Below, in pieces: positions 28,422 to 38,510 of a DNA stretch of 64,000 nucleotides. The DNA comes from Methylobacillus methanolivorans. GTDB taxonomy: Bacteria > Pseudomonadota > Gammaproteobacteria > Burkholderiales > Methylophilaceae. The translations under genes and the position numbers were made by a program. The DNA is taken from contig NZ_JAJAVF010000002.1 in the NCBI RefSeq assembly GCF_020531845.1, positions 1,275,543 to 1,339,542 of the forward strand, written 5' to 3'. The notes under the pieces were generated by a model. It saw only the letters and a program-made list of their open reading frames with translations. It had not been told where the DNA came from and did no database searches. Numbering within the stretch: position 1 is the stretch's first letter; the number at the start of each line of letters is the position of its first letter.

Positions 28422-29675
28422 CTATTCACTATAACGACTTATCCCAAGATCATCATGCCGGATGTCCGCGTCCCTGCCGGAGATGAGATCGGCAAGCAGT
28501 TTCCCTGAACCACAAGCCATCGTCCAACCCAGTGTGCCATGACCAGTATTCAAGTAAAGATTGGCAATAGGAGTGGTACCGACAATCGGCGTACCGTCTG
28601 GCGTCATAGGCCGTAGGCCGGTCCAGAAGTTGGTCTGGCTCAAGTCAGCGGCACCTGGGAATAAATCATCCACGATCAGTTTCAAGGTGCCTTCTCGCCT
28701 TGGGCTGAGACGACGATTGAAACCAACCAGCTCAGCCATGCCTCCCACGCGAATGCGATCATCGAAGCGCGTCACGGCAGTCTTGTAGGTTTCATCCAGC
28801 ACTGTCGACACAGGAGCAGAAGCCTCGTCGATGATAGGAATGGTAATTGAATAGCCCTTGACCGGGTAAACAGGCACGTCGAGCACGACTTTGAGGATAT
28901 CGGTGGAGTAAGCAGCTAGGGCAACAACATAGGCATCTGCCTGCAATCGCTCGCCGTTCACCACCACACTGTTGATATTACCTGACTCAATATCAAGACC
29001 AGTAATCTCTTGTCCGTAGCGGAACTGCACTCCCTTGGCCGCGGCCATGTCTGCTAGGTGCGTTGTGAACAAATGGCAATCCCCGGTTTCATCATGTGGC
29101 AACCACAGCCCACCCGTCAGCTTGTGCTTGACGCGTTCCAGTGCAGGCTCTGCTTTGGTGAGCAAGGAAGAAGGCAACAATTCAAATGGCACATGTGCAA
29201 ATCGTAGCACTTCGATATCTCGCACAGCGGCATCAAGTTGCTCCTGAGTTCGGAACAGTTGCAAAGTGCCGCGCTGCCTGCCCTCGTATTCAATCCCGGT
29301 ATCAGCACGGAGCTGATCCAGGCAATCCCGGCTGTATTCTGCCAGGCGGACCATGCGCGCCTTATTCTGCTCGTAACGAGCAGGCGTGCACTGTTTCAGC
29401 AATTGCCACATCCAGCGCAATTGCTGCCAACTGCCATCCGGCTTGATGAACAAGGGAGCATGGCGACGCAGCATCCACTTGAGTGCCTTGAGGGGGATCC
29501 CAGGGGCGGCCCAGGGACTGGCGTAGCCAGGCGAGACTTGCCCGGCATTGGCGTAGCTGGTCTCAAGCGCTGGCCCAGGCTGACGATCTAGCACGATGAC
29601 CTCATGCCCTGCCTCGGCAAGATACCAAGCAGTCGTGACGCCAATCACGCCACTACCCAGGATCATCACTCTCAC
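28422..29675 (-). CDS. dadA: D-amino acid dehydrogenase small subunit DadA
   Basis: FAD enzyme (417 aa) that oxidises D-amino acids, such as D-alanine, to keto acids, feeding electrons to the respiratory chain. The N-terminal dinucleotide motif [23 protein letters not shown] is clear, followed by [18 protein letters not shown] and the C-terminal FAD segment [20 protein letters not shown]. It is a DAO-family member with full length. No alanine racemase or Lrp-type regulator is next to it. Confidence 0.92.
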   Translation of the reverse strand: MRVMILGSGVIGVTTAWYLAEAGHEVIVLDRQPGPALETSYANAGQVSPGYASPWAAPGIPLKALKWMLRRHAPLFIKPDGSWQQLRWMWQLLKQCTPARYEQNKARMVRLAEYSRDCLDQLRADTGIEYEGRQRGTLQLFRTQEQLDAAVRDIEVLRFAHVPFELLPSSLLTKAEPALERVKHKLTGGLWLPHDETGDCHLFTTHLADMAAAKGVQFRYGQEITGLDIESGNINSVVVNGERLQADAYVVALAAYSTDILKVVLDVPVYPVKGYSITIPIIDEASAPVSTVLDETYKTAVTRFDDRIRVGGMAELVGFNRRLSPRREGTLKLIVDDLFPGAADLSQTNFWTGLRPMTPDGTPIVGTTPIANLYLNTGHGTLGWTMACGSGKLLADLISGRDADIRHDDLGISRYSE

Positions 29676-29748
29676 ACGACCTCCCCACCTTGCTAGATAA
29701 GGGCTAGCTTAGCATCAAGTAAGCGTGCTGAGTCGGGTGGGGTCGAGT

Positions 29749-30954
29749 TTAGCCGCCTCGGGCCTTGAGATTGTTGTCCATATTCATCGCATGAAATGCA
29801 CTACGACTTTGCACACGCTGGTAAAACTGCAACATCCGCTCTGCTTGCAGGCGTGCAGTCCAGCGCTTTGCGACATATTGGCGTGCTGCCTGCCCAAGCT
29901 TGGCGCGCTTGCCAGGATTTGCCAGCAAACTGAATACCTTGGAAGCAAAGATTCGCTCATCCTCAGTGGCAATCATCGCGCCCTCACCTTCAATCAAGAT
30001 AGACTTGGTGCCCAATTCCGCCAGCGCCACCACGGGCACACCTTGCGCCATGGCTTCCAGCAGCACTAGCCCTTGCGTCTCGGTCTTGGAGGCAAATACA
30101 AACACGTCTGCGGCTTTATAGCAGGCATTCAGTTCTGTATTGCGGTCGAGATACCCGATGAACTTGATGTTGTCGCCCAATGCCAGCTCAGCACTCAAAT
30201 CCTCAAGATGCTTTTGAGCGGGCCCCTCTCCAGCGACAACCAGTAGCACATCATGTTGCTGGCGGCGCAACTCATTCGCCATGCGCAGGAGAAAATCGAT
30301 ATTCTTTTCATGGGCAACACGCCCAACGAAGAGCGCAACAGGTCGCTGACGCGAGATACCATAACGATCACGGAAAGCTTCACCATCCGCATCTTCAAAG
30401 CTTTTTTCTTGCAAGCCAGTGGGAATCACCTCGGCACTGGTTTTGACGCCATAACTACGTAATGCATCCAGCATAGGTTGCGATGGCGCAATCACGGCGT
30501 TAACAGCATTGCACTGTTGCCGCGAGGTATTGATCGCGATCTTGCGGGCCATGGATTTGGGTATCCAGGGCAAGTAGTGGTGCATATAGTCCTCAAAGAA
30601 GGTGTGATAGGTTTCCAGGCAGGGAATATCCAGCAATCGGGCGAGCTTGATGCCAAGATAATGCGCCACGAATGGAGTATGGATATGCACGACATCATAA
30701 TTCTCGTCGCGTAGCTCCGGCAGCAACTTCAACACGGCACGATAACGCATCAACTTATCTTCAGGGTCAAAGTAAATATTGCGTGCGGGGATACGCTTGA
30801 TCCAGGCCTCATCTTCCGTCGCAATGCCATAATCCGGCGCGATCAGGTGCACCTCATGACCGAGTGCCTGCATCTGGCTCACAAAAGTACGGATAGACGT
30901 AGACACCCCATTCACACGGGGAAAGTACACATCCGAGATGAATAATATCTTCAC
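29749..30954 (-). CDS. GT4 family glycosyltransferase, diacylglycerol-glucosyltransferase-like
   Basis: About 401 aa with two Rossmann domains. The start KILFISDVYFPRVNGVSTSIRTF is characteristic of GT4 enzymes that glycosylate diacylglycerol or mannosylate lipid acceptors. The sugar-nucleotide site is in ASKTETQGLVLLEAMAQGVPVVA, near residue 300. The frame opens at GTG 30963, but GTG 30954 has GGAG 8 bases upstream and gives the family-typical first residues. It is isolated from the LPS cluster and lies near dgkA, a phospholipase C-like gene and PAP2, so a lipid acceptor is a reasonable but unproven guess. Confidence 0.8.
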   Translation of the reverse strand: MKILFISDVYFPRVNGVSTSIRTFVSQMQALGHEVHLIAPDYGIATEDEAWIKRIPARNIYFDPEDKLMRYRAVLKLLPELRDENYDVVHIHTPFVAHYLGIKLARLLDIPCLETYHTFFEDYMHHYLPWIPKSMARKIAINTSRQQCNAVNAVIAPSQPMLDALRSYGVKTSAEVIPTGLQEKSFEDADGEAFRDRYGISRQRPVALFVGRVAHEKNIDFLLRMANELRRQQHDVLLVVAGEGPAQKHLEDLSAELALGDNIKFIGYLDRNTELNACYKAADVFVFASKTETQGLVLLEAMAQGVPVVALAELGTKSILIEGEGAMIATEDERIFASKVFSLLANPGKRAKLGQAARQYVAKRWTARLQAERMLQFYQRVQSRSAFHAMNMDNNLKARGG

Positions 30955-31062
30955 GCGTCCCACTCCACTATCAACGAATACATGAGCGTGAAGATACCTA
31001 TGGATTGTGACGATTCAATGAATTGCCATGTGCGCGTCACACTTTTTGGCTAGACTGATGCC

Positions 31063-31764
31063 ATGACTCACCTATGCCGTTTACTGCTATTGCTGCCAGC
31101 CTTGTGCCCGATGCTTGCCATGGCCGCACGCCCGATGATTACCGATGATGCCCGCGTGGTGGACCCGAATAGTTGCCAGCTTGAATCATGGGCAAAACAC
31201 AACCGTGACAGTACCGAATATTGGGCCTTGCCAGGCTGCAGCCCAAGAGAGAACCTTGAGTTAACGCTAGGTGGGGCGGTCACGCGCCAGGACGGCGAAT
31301 CACAAAATAGCGATCTCATGCTGCAGGCCAAGCTCTTGTTCAAACAGCTTGAAACCAACAGCTACGGTTACGGCCTAGTGGTGGGCCACGCCCAGCATCC
31401 CCGGCTGGACAACAACTCCAGCATGATAGGCAACACCTACGCGTATATTCCCGTCAGTGCCTCTTTCTTCAGCGATAAATTGATCCTGCATACCAACTTT
31501 GGCGCATTGCACGACAAGGAAAATAACCGAACTGACATGACTTGGGGCTTGGGCTCTGAGATCCCCCTCGCCAACAAATTAGACCTGATTGCAGAAACCT
31601 ATGGTGACCATCGCTCTCGACCTTACTACCAAGCGGGCCTACGTTATTGGTTGGTGCCTGAGCGCGTGCAAATCGATACCACCTACGGCAACCGAATGTA
31701 CAACAACAGCGATGAACGCTGGCTCAGCATAGGCTTACGCCTGCTATCTGCGCCGCTTTGGTGA
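31063..31764 (+). CDS. Exported protein, probable small outer-membrane beta-barrel
   Basis: 233 aa with a signal peptide (MTHLCRLLLLLPALCPMLAMA, cut near residue 21). The mature part is built of alternating polar and hydrophobic strands with aromatic girdles and ends with a strand carrying a terminal Trp (LSIGLRLLSAPLW), consistent with a barrel of about 10 strands. The N-terminal ARPMITDDARVVDPNSCQLESW pattern occurs in conserved proteobacterial proteins of unknown function. No function is assigned. It is divergent from the GT4 gene. Confidence 0.7.
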   Translation: MTHLCRLLLLLPALCPMLAMAARPMITDDARVVDPNSCQLESWAKHNRDSTEYWALPGCSPRENLELTLGGAVTRQDGESQNSDLMLQAKLLFKQLETNSYGYGLVVGHAQHPRLDNNSSMIGNTYAYIPVSASFFSDKLILHTNFGALHDKENNRTDMTWGLGSEIPLANKLDLIAETYGDHRSRPYYQAGLRYWLVPERVQIDTTYGNRMYNNSDERWLSIGLRLLSAPLW

Positions 31765-31786
31765 AAAGACCAGACGACTTAATTGA

Positions 31787-32155
31787 CTAACCCAGTATCA
31801 ACAGACCCCAAACCACTACAAGATTAATCAGGGAAATCAATACCGCTGCACTGCCAATATCTTTAGCACGCTTGGCAAGCTGGTGATTTTCAAGAGAAAT
31901 ACGATCAACCGTCGCCTCAATCGCGGAATTCAGCAACTCCACGATGATCACAAGTAGCACACTGCCTATCATCAGCGCCTTCGCCACAGCGTCGTTGCCA
32001 AGATAAATTGCCAATGGCACCAGGATAATTGCCATGAGCACTTCCTGGCGAAACGCATCTTCATTGCGGTAAGCCGCAGCAAGCCCATCGACAGAATAAC
32101 CAAAAGCATTGATCAGGCGACGCAAACCGGTCTTGCCCTTGTATGGACTTTCCAT
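31787..32155 (-). CDS. dgkA: Diacylglycerol kinase DgkA
   Basis: Small integral-membrane kinase (122 aa) that phosphorylates diacylglycerol to phosphatidic acid, recycling lipid. It has three predicted helices. The conserved NSAIEATVDRISLENHQLAKRAKDIGSAAV block carries the active-site residues. The frame extends upstream to 32278, but the ATG at 32155 (MESPYKGKTGLRRLINAFGYS) matches the family start. It is divergent from the phospholipase C-like gene. Confidence 0.94.
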   Translation of the reverse strand: MESPYKGKTGLRRLINAFGYSVDGLAAAYRNEDAFRQEVLMAIILVPLAIYLGNDAVAKALMIGSVLLVIIVELLNSAIEATVDRISLENHQLAKRAKDIGSAAVLISLINLVVVWGLLILG

Positions 32156-32286
32156 GAGTTTCCCAGAACAGTATGTGGATGGTAGAGCGCCGCAGTATAG
32201 CAAATTGCCGGCAACCCCCGCTATTGTCACGATAACATCATGGATTTGCCACAATCCATTCATCGCCAACCCGCACATTATGCGGC

Positions 32287-33120
32287 ATGAATACCAGCAA
32301 GTTATTGACTTTACTGCTGTGGTTCACGCCATTCGTGGGCTACAGTGCAGAAGTCCAGGCCTGGGGCCTGGTCACCCATGTTTACTTTGCTCACTCACTG
32401 CTTTGGGCCATGCCCTTGCTTGATCCGCGCCTACAACGCGCTATCCACCGCTTCCCGCAACTGGTCATGGCAGGAGCATGCCTGCCCGACCTGGCCATCG
32501 TCTCGCCACGCTTTAACCACAGCCATTATTGGGAAAATGCCCACCAGATGCTGGCCAATGCCTGCAATGATGAAGAAATGGCCATGGCTATCGGCTATGC
32601 CAGCCACCTCTACATAGACGTCATCGCGCACAACCACTTCGTACCCGCCCATGAAGCCATGTGGATGGAAGGCAGCATGATCACGCACATCGGCGCGGAA
32701 TGGGCCATGGATGCCTACCTGGCCCCTTTGCTGGAACATACGCCATCACAACTGCTACTCAACCATAAGCATGCATTGGGTCAGTTCATCGCACCTTACT
32801 TCAACTGCTCGCCCTCTGAAGCCTATTGCACCATTACCAGACTAGGACGTGCAGACCGCCTATTACGCCTGTCGCGTTTGCCAGGCATGATCTACCATGG
32901 CATGCGCTTCATGGATAAACGCCTGTTCCGCAACTTTGCTTTCTACATAGCAAGAACCCAGACCGCGCTCAGCCATATCGGCACCCTGCTACAAGGCGGC
33001 AGACCGCACTGGGAACCCGAACTAAACCATTTATCTAGCGAACAGATGCAACACTGGCGCAAGCGCTGCTTGACTGACCTCAAGCGCAGACTTAATAGCC
33101 CGATCGAGTATTTCTACTAA
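32287..33120 (+). CDS. Zinc-dependent phospholipase C-like protein, exported
   Basis: 277 aa with a signal peptide (MNTSKLLTLLLWFTPFVGYSAEVQA). The mature protein begins WGLVTHVYFAH, with the Trp and His expected at the zinc site of bacterial phospholipase C. GACLPDLAIVSPRFNHSHYWEN and YASHLYIDVIAHNHF supply further Asp and His ligands in the order of the Zn_dep_PLPC fold. Such enzymes release diacylglycerol from phospholipids. It is divergent from dgkA, whose substrate is diacylglycerol, so the pair could form a lipid cycle. The assignment is at fold level; the substrate is not proven. Confidence 0.7.
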   Translation: MNTSKLLTLLLWFTPFVGYSAEVQAWGLVTHVYFAHSLLWAMPLLDPRLQRAIHRFPQLVMAGACLPDLAIVSPRFNHSHYWENAHQMLANACNDEEMAMAIGYASHLYIDVIAHNHFVPAHEAMWMEGSMITHIGAEWAMDAYLAPLLEHTPSQLLLNHKHALGQFIAPYFNCSPSEAYCTITRLGRADRLLRLSRLPGMIYHGMRFMDKRLFRNFAFYIARTQTALSHIGTLLQGGRPHWEPELNHLSSEQMQHWRKRCLTDLKRRLNSPIEYFY

Positions 33121-33624
33121 TATTGCGGCTGCACTCAGGTGCTCCGGTATTCCAGGGCGAACACAGCAACGCCAAGTCGTTGTCGTTGTTGACCTGATTT
33201 TTGACGTTGCCTTCCCCGTTTGGCTGCGCCGAGTAGCGCAGATCTCTCTGGAAAAACAGCTTGCGGATGCTTGAACGTAGCGAGTTCCGCAAGCCCCAAA
33301 AAAGATTGAGCAACACAGGGTAGCGAAAACATGCTTCCGACGCAGACTCCGGGATCGCCTTTTGTTTGATTAAGGCCACTTTTCCAACGACCTCAACGTT
33401 ATCAACCTCAACAACGCATGTTCTTCGCCCATACTGTGATTGACGAAAGAATGGGTTTCTTTTCGCAAAAAGAAACAGGGCCAAAGAAAACGAAGCTTCG
33501 GCATAGCCAAAAGGCGACCCAATTGTTTACGTCCCGGAGCCAAGCTCCGGGCAACGTCAGAAGCAACAGCAACTTAGCATTGCTGTGCGCGCCCTTGAGA
33601 TGAAATAAAAAATTGAGAGTTTAA
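33121..33624. repeat. 504-bp non-coding block of inverted repeats
   Basis: No credible gene is present, although frames of 130 and 61 codons are open. Several perfect hairpins occur: CTGCGC (33224-33229) with GCGCAG (33236-33241); CTTGCGGA (33260-33267) with TCCGCAAG (33286-33293); GTTTCTTTT (33455-33463) with AAAAGAAAC (33468-33476); CCCGGAGC (33533-33540) with GCTCCGGG (33544-33551). The spelling MGFFSQKETGPKKTK in one frame resembles short ORFs of interspersed repeats in other proteobacteria (an impression). It is probably a chromosomal repeat or a decayed mobile remnant. Confidence 0.45.
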
Positions 33625-34188
33625 CTAGACAAATAAGAAAGATAGCGACGCAATCAAGGCCCCGATTGCTGCACCGGCAAGCACATCGCTCGGATAATGC
33701 AATCCCAGCACTACACGTGATAAGGCCACGAGCACCGCAAACGGCAGGATCAACAGGCCTAGCTCCGGATAGTACGCCAACGCCACCATGCTAAAGGCAA
33801 CAGCATGCAAGGTATGCCCAGATGGGAAGCTGAATTTGTCGAGTGGCTTGCCAGCTAACCAAATATCCTGGTGGACGGCGTAAGGCCGCGGGCGCAACGT
33901 CTTTCCTTTGAGCCATTTGTAGATAGCTGTGCCAATCAGCCCTACGACCATCATATGCAAGCTGGCAACAACTCCGGCCTCACCTTGCGTCAGGATGAGC
34001 CCCAGCATGATGGTATACCAGAACACGCCATCGCCCAGGCGGCTTACCAGGCGGAAGCTCCAGCGTACTAAACGATAATGGCTGCTGCGATTGACCTTGA
34101 TGCACAAGGCACTATCCAGCGCACAGATACGTTCAAGATAATTTGTCAGCGGACGGTTTTGCATGGGGGCAGATTCGCATGCCTCCAT
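33625..34188 (-). CDS. PAP2-family membrane phosphatase
   Basis: 187 aa with about six hydrophobic helices. The three PAP2 motifs are intact: KGKTLRPRP (KxxxxxxRP), FPSGHTLHA (PSGH) and SRVVLGLHYPSDV (SRxxxxxHxxxD). Members act on phosphatidic acid, phosphatidylglycerol phosphate or undecaprenyl pyrophosphate. An internal ATG at 34164 is an alternative start; neither has a clear ribosome site. It lies near dgkA, whose reaction it could reverse. The exact substrate is not determined. Confidence 0.88.
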   Translation of the reverse strand: MEACESAPMQNRPLTNYLERICALDSALCIKVNRSSHYRLVRWSFRLVSRLGDGVFWYTIMLGLILTQGEAGVVASLHMMVVGLIGTAIYKWLKGKTLRPRPYAVHQDIWLAGKPLDKFSFPSGHTLHAVAFSMVALAYYPELGLLILPFAVLVALSRVVLGLHYPSDVLAGAAIGALIASLSFLFV

Positions 34189-34226
34189 GACAAAACTGTG
34201 TCATTACGCTGAATTTATAATGACAG

Positions 34227-35588
34227 CTATTGACCAGCAACTTGCTGCACTACGGCAGCAATATCTTCCGCCAAACGTTGTACCAAAGCCCTATCCTGGC
34301 CTTCAACCATCACGCGAATCTTGGGCTCTGTGCCGGAAGCGCGCAGCAACACGCGGCCGCTGCCACCAAGCGTATCCTCAGCACTCTTCACAGCTGCCTG
34401 CAATTCAGCATTGCCATCCAGTTCAATTCGCTGCGCGACCTTGACGTTAATCAGTACCTGCGGATACAAGGGCAAGCGATTGCCCCAATCCGCCAGCGTC
34501 GAGCCGGAGGCACGTAAGGCATGCAACACCTGCAAGGCGGCAATGATGCCATCGCCACTGCTATGCTTGTCCAAGCTCAAAATATGCCCGGAATTTTCAC
34601 CGCCCAATTGCCAGTTATTGGCATTGAGCAGTTCCAGCACATAGCGATCGCCCACTTTGGCGCGCTGGAACGGGATATCCTCTTTGGCAAGTGCATGCTC
34701 TAACGCCAGGTTAGTCATCAGGGTACCAACCACTCCGCCGGCCAATTGCCCACGCTCATGACGATGATGGGCAATGATGTAAAGCAGTTGGTCGCCATCC
34801 AGCAACTGGCCTTGATTATCGACCATGACTACGCGGTCGCCATCGCCATCGAATGCGATGCCAAGGTCTGCCTGGTGCTCGACCACGGCCTGCTGCAAGG
34901 CTTCAGGGTGTGTGGAGCCGACATTGAGGTTGATATTGAGGCCATTGGGCGCGGTACCAATGCTGATGACCTCCGCACCCAGCTCGTGGAACACGGGGGG
35001 AGCAACATGATAGGTAGCGCCATTGGCACAATCAAGCACGATCTTGAGTCCACGTAAATCAAGCGCATTGGGGAAAGTGCTCTTGCAGAACTCGATATAG
35101 CGGCCTGCTGCATCGTCGATGCGCTTCACGCGGCCAATCTGCTCTGTCGGCACCAGTTCCATGGGCTGATCTAGCTCGGCCTCGATCGCCAGCTCCACTT
35201 CGTCCGGCAACTTGGTGCCCTGAGCAGAGAAAAACTTGATGCCATTATCATCAAAAGGATTATGCGAGGCGGAGATGACGATGCCCGCCTGGGCACGCTG
35301 CGCTCGTGTAACGTGGGCAATCGCAGGCGTCGGCAAGGGCCCGGTAATACGCACGTTAACGCCGCCTGCACATAGCCCGGCTACCAGTGCCGTCTCGAAC
35401 ATATAGCCGGAAATACGGGTGTCCTTGCCGATGATCACTAATGGCTTGGTACCTGGCGCTAGATGATGATCCATGCGGGTCAGGACACGCCCGGCAGCAT
35501 AGCCCAGGCGCATGACGAAATCTGGGGTGATAGGAAATGTGCCCACCTTGCCGCGCACACCATCGGTACCAAAATATTTTCTGCTCAT
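34227..35588 (-). CDS. glmM: Phosphoglucosamine mutase GlmM
   Basis: Converts glucosamine-6-phosphate to glucosamine-1-phosphate for UDP-GlcNAc, cell wall and LPS synthesis. The 453-aa protein starts [13 protein letters not shown]. The phosphoserine loop is [18 protein letters not shown] (about residue 100), the metal loop [12 protein letters not shown] (about 240), the sugar loop GGENSGH, and the phosphate loop [16 protein letters not shown] at the end. The frame extends to 35657 but the family start is at 35588. It follows folP, as in many proteobacteria. Confidence 0.96.
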   Translation of the reverse strand: MSRKYFGTDGVRGKVGTFPITPDFVMRLGYAAGRVLTRMDHHLAPGTKPLVIIGKDTRISGYMFETALVAGLCAGGVNVRITGPLPTPAIAHVTRAQRAQAGIVISASHNPFDDNGIKFFSAQGTKLPDEVELAIEAELDQPMELVPTEQIGRVKRIDDAAGRYIEFCKSTFPNALDLRGLKIVLDCANGATYHVAPPVFHELGAEVISIGTAPNGLNINLNVGSTHPEALQQAVVEHQADLGIAFDGDGDRVVMVDNQGQLLDGDQLLYIIAHHRHERGQLAGGVVGTLMTNLALEHALAKEDIPFQRAKVGDRYVLELLNANNWQLGGENSGHILSLDKHSSGDGIIAALQVLHALRASGSTLADWGNRLPLYPQVLINVKVAQRIELDGNAELQAAVKSAEDTLGGSGRVLLRASGTEPKIRVMVEGQDRALVQRLAEDIAAVVQQVAGQ

Positions 35589-35619
35589 CTCTTTACTCGT
35601 CTTTTTATTAGTGTTGTGT

Positions 35620-36465
35620 TCAAGCGTTGATGACCGCATCAACCACCTTGAGCGCATCCACTGTTGCTTTCACATCGTGTACACGGACGATACGCCCGCC
35701 CTTCATTACCGAAATCACAGACGCTGCCAGGCTGGCATGTAGCCGCTGGTCAACATCGCTGCCGACGATCTGTCCTAGCACGGACTTGCGCGATAGGCCA
35801 ACCAGCAAGGGTCGTCCCAGCGCCAAGATGTCAGGCAAGCCGTTGAGCAAGGCCAGGTTATGTACGGTACGCTTGCCGAAACCGAAGCCCGGATCGAGTA
35901 CCACACGTTCGGCAGCAATGCCTTGGGCTAAACATGCCTCTAAACGCTCCTGCAGGAAGCCTTTCACCTCCTGCACCACATTTTCATACTGCGGGTTTTG
36001 TTGCATGGTCTGCGGCGTGCCCTGCATATGCATGATACAGATGCCAGCATCGCCCTCGGCAGCGGCTTGCACAGCTTCTGGCTCTTGCAGCCCGCGAATG
36101 TCATTGATGATGGCCGCACCGGCTTGCACGGCTGCACGCATCACTTGTGGTTTATAGGTGTCGATGGAAAGTGGCACATCTACCTCTAGTGACAAACGTT
36201 CTATCACAGGGATGACGCGATCCAGCTCCTCTTCCAGCCCGACTGGCGTAGCATTCGGGCGCGTGGACTCGCCACCGATATCAAGGATATGTGCACCATC
36301 GGCAACTAATTGCAGGGCGTGAGCGACGGCCTTCTCGGTCGAAGCATAACGACCACCATCGGAAAAAGAATCCGGTGTCACATTGACGATACCCATGACA
36401 TGGGGATGCGCAAGGTCAAGCTGATACTTGCCACAATTGAATTGGTTGGAATTATGCATGTTCAT
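35620..36465 (-). CDS. folP: Dihydropteroate synthase FolP
   Basis: Folate pathway enzyme joining p-aminobenzoate to the pterin pyrophosphate, and the sulfonamide target. The 281-aa barrel has the pterin motifs [14 protein letters not shown] (about 25) and GGESTRPNA (about 64), SIDTYKPQV and DPGFGFGKR. It starts about 80 bp after ftsH; a terminator lies between them, so it may have its own promoter. Confidence 0.96.
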   Translation of the reverse strand: MNMHNSNQFNCGKYQLDLAHPHVMGIVNVTPDSFSDGGRYASTEKAVAHALQLVADGAHILDIGGESTRPNATPVGLEEELDRVIPVIERLSLEVDVPLSIDTYKPQVMRAAVQAGAAIINDIRGLQEPEAVQAAAEGDAGICIMHMQGTPQTMQQNPQYENVVQEVKGFLQERLEACLAQGIAAERVVLDPGFGFGKRTVHNLALLNGLPDILALGRPLLVGLSRKSVLGQIVGSDVDQRLHASLAASVISVMKGGRIVRVHDVKATVDALKVVDAVINA

Positions 36466-36477
36466 TAGTCAATAGAA

Positions 36478-36528
36478 ACAAGAAAGGCCACAAGCCCCGA
36501 ATCAATTGCTTTCGAGAGGCTTGTGGCC
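36478..36528 (-). terminator. Terminator-like hairpin between ftsH and folP
   Basis: GGCCACAAGCC (36486-36496) and GGCTTGTGGCC (36518-36528) form a perfect 11-bp stem with a 21-base loop. On the minus strand it is followed by TTTCTTGTTTC. The long loop suggests only partial termination. Confidence 0.65.
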
Positions 36529-36545
36529 CTGGCACTACATCAAGT

Positions 36546-38438
36546 TCAGGTCTTGGCCGCTGGTTGTGGAGCAGGCTCCGTTGTCGTACCACCACCATTA
36601 TCGTTGTCAGCGGCAGGCTTGTTACTCACTGGCGCTGGCTTAGGTGGACGTGGCGGCTTGCCAGCCATGATGTCCTGGATTTGCTCAGCATCAATCGTTT
36701 CCCATTCGAGCAAAGCCGCGGTCATGACTTCCACCTTGTCGCGGTTTTCTTCCAGCAATTTGCGAGCTACTGAGTATTGCTCATCAAGGATACGACGGAT
36801 TTCGGCATCCACCTTCTGCTGGGTTGCCTCGGACACGGTCTTGGCGGACATGCTGCCAAACATGGAGTCTTGCTCATTACCAGCATAGACCATGGTGCCC
36901 AATACATCGGACATACCATACTTGGTGACCATGTCCCGCGCAATCTTGGTGGCACGCTCGAAGTCGTTTGAAGCACCGGTCGACATCTGGTTCATGAATA
37001 TCTCTTCCGCAATGCGACCACCGAACAGGATGGAGATTTCCTCCAGCATCTTGTCCTTGTAATTGCTGATGCGGTCATGCTCCGGCAATTGCCAAGTCAG
37101 GCCCAATGCCCAACCACGCGGCATGATCGTGACTTTATGCACCGGGTCTGCATGCGGCAACAACGCTGCAACAACGGCATGACCGGATTCATGATAAGCA
37201 GTGTTACGGCGCTCTTCCTCACGCATGATCATGGACTTGCGCTCAGGACCCATGAAAATCTTGTCCTTGGCATCCTCGAAATCCTGCATATCCACAGTGC
37301 GCTTGTTACGACGCGCCGCAAACAAGGCAGCTTCATTGACCAGGTTAGCCAGGTCAGCACCGGAAAAACCGGGGGTACCACGCGCCAGAATCTCGGGCTT
37401 CACATCACTGTCGATAGGAACTTTGCGCATGTGCACCTTGAGAATTTGCTCACGGCCACGGATATCAGGCAAGCCCACCATGACCTGGCGATCAAAACGG
37501 CCAGGACGCAACAAGGCCTTGTCCAACACATCGGCACGGTTGGTCGCAGCAATCACGATTACGCCGGAATTGGCCTCAAAACCATCCATCTCTACCAACA
37601 TCTGGTTGAGGGTTTGCTCGCGTTCATCATTACCGCCACCGGTACCGGCACCACGATGACGGCCGACGGCATCAATTTCGTCAATAAAGATAATGCAAGG
37701 CGAATTTTTCTTGGCCTGCTCGAACATGTCGCGTACGCGAGCAGCACCCACGCCAACGAACATTTCAACGAAGTCAGAACCAGAAATCGTAAAGAATGGC
37801 ACTTTGGCTTCACCTGCAATCGCCTTGGCAAGCAGCGTTTTACCAGTCCCAGGAGGACCTACCATCAGTACGCCACGCGGGATACGTCCACCTAGCTTCT
37901 GGAATTTGGTCGGGTCACGCAGGAATTCGACCAGTTCGGATACTTCCTCCTTGGCTTCGTCACAACCTGCAACATCCGCAAAAGTCGTGTGATTGGAGTT
38001 TTCATCCAACTGGCGCGCCTTGCTCTTGCCGAACGAGAACGCACCACCCTTGCCACCACCTTGCATCTGGCGCATGAAGAAAATCCAGACGCCGATCAGG
38101 AGCAACATGGGGAACCAGGAAACAAAAATACTCATGAGGATGGAAGGCTCTTCATCAGGCTTGGCTTCCACCGTCACATTATTCTTGAGCAAGTCAGATA
38201 CCAACCATGGATCAGAAGGCGCATAAGTATTGAACTTGCGCCCTTCGTTGGTTACGCCGCGAAGCACCCGACCATCAATGGTGACCTTGGCAATCCGGCC
38301 CTCTTTCACCTCATTGATGAACTGGGAATAGACCACCTGGCTTTCAGAAGCGCTCTTGGGGCCAAACTGGTTGAAAACAGTCATGAGCACCAAAGCTACA
38401 ATCAGCCAGATAGCAACGTTCTTTACGATGTTATTCAA
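36546..38438 (-). CDS. ftsH: ATP-dependent zinc metalloprotease FtsH
   Basis: Membrane-anchored AAA+ protease that degrades misfolded membrane proteins and regulators such as LpxC. It has two N-terminal helices (about 5-22 and 104-122), Walker A GPPGTGKT (194-201), Walker B IIFIDEID (249-256), and the zinc site HESGH (416-420). The 630-aa length is typical. The C-terminus is a Pro/Asn/Thr-rich tail. It follows rlmE by 72 bp in the conserved rlmE-ftsH-folP-glmM order. Confidence 0.97.
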   Translation of the reverse strand: MNNIVKNVAIWLIVALVLMTVFNQFGPKSASESQVVYSQFINEVKEGRIAKVTIDGRVLRGVTNEGRKFNTYAPSDPWLVSDLLKNNVTVEAKPDEEPSILMSIFVSWFPMLLLIGVWIFFMRQMQGGGKGGAFSFGKSKARQLDENSNHTTFADVAGCDEAKEEVSELVEFLRDPTKFQKLGGRIPRGVLMVGPPGTGKTLLAKAIAGEAKVPFFTISGSDFVEMFVGVGAARVRDMFEQAKKNSPCIIFIDEIDAVGRHRGAGTGGGNDEREQTLNQMLVEMDGFEANSGVIVIAATNRADVLDKALLRPGRFDRQVMVGLPDIRGREQILKVHMRKVPIDSDVKPEILARGTPGFSGADLANLVNEAALFAARRNKRTVDMQDFEDAKDKIFMGPERKSMIMREEERRNTAYHESGHAVVAALLPHADPVHKVTIMPRGWALGLTWQLPEHDRISNYKDKMLEEISILFGGRIAEEIFMNQMSTGASNDFERATKIARDMVTKYGMSDVLGTMVYAGNEQDSMFGSMSAKTVSEATQQKVDAEIRRILDEQYSVARKLLEENRDKVEVMTAALLEWETIDAEQIQDIMAGKPPRPPKPAPVSNKPAADNDNGGGTTTEPAPQPAAKT

Positions 38439-38510
38439 AGTCCCGATCCTTATTCATATGGACATTTACTGCTTTATTCTAACCCTAATTGCGCCGTTCT
38501 GCGCCACAAT

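Noticed and set aside
28237..28434. 65-codon plus-strand frame in the AT-rich gap
   Set aside because: No ribosome site, overlaps the dadA end, and low-GC DNA gives such frames by chance only when stops are missing; no domain seen.
33092..33484. 130-codon minus-strand open frame in the hairpin block
   Set aside because: It overlaps the end of the phospholipase gene, has no ribosome site, and is crossed by several inverted repeats.
37077..37895. 272-codon plus-strand open frame
   Set aside because: It is antisense to ftsH, has no recognisable domain and reflects the codon bias of the real gene.
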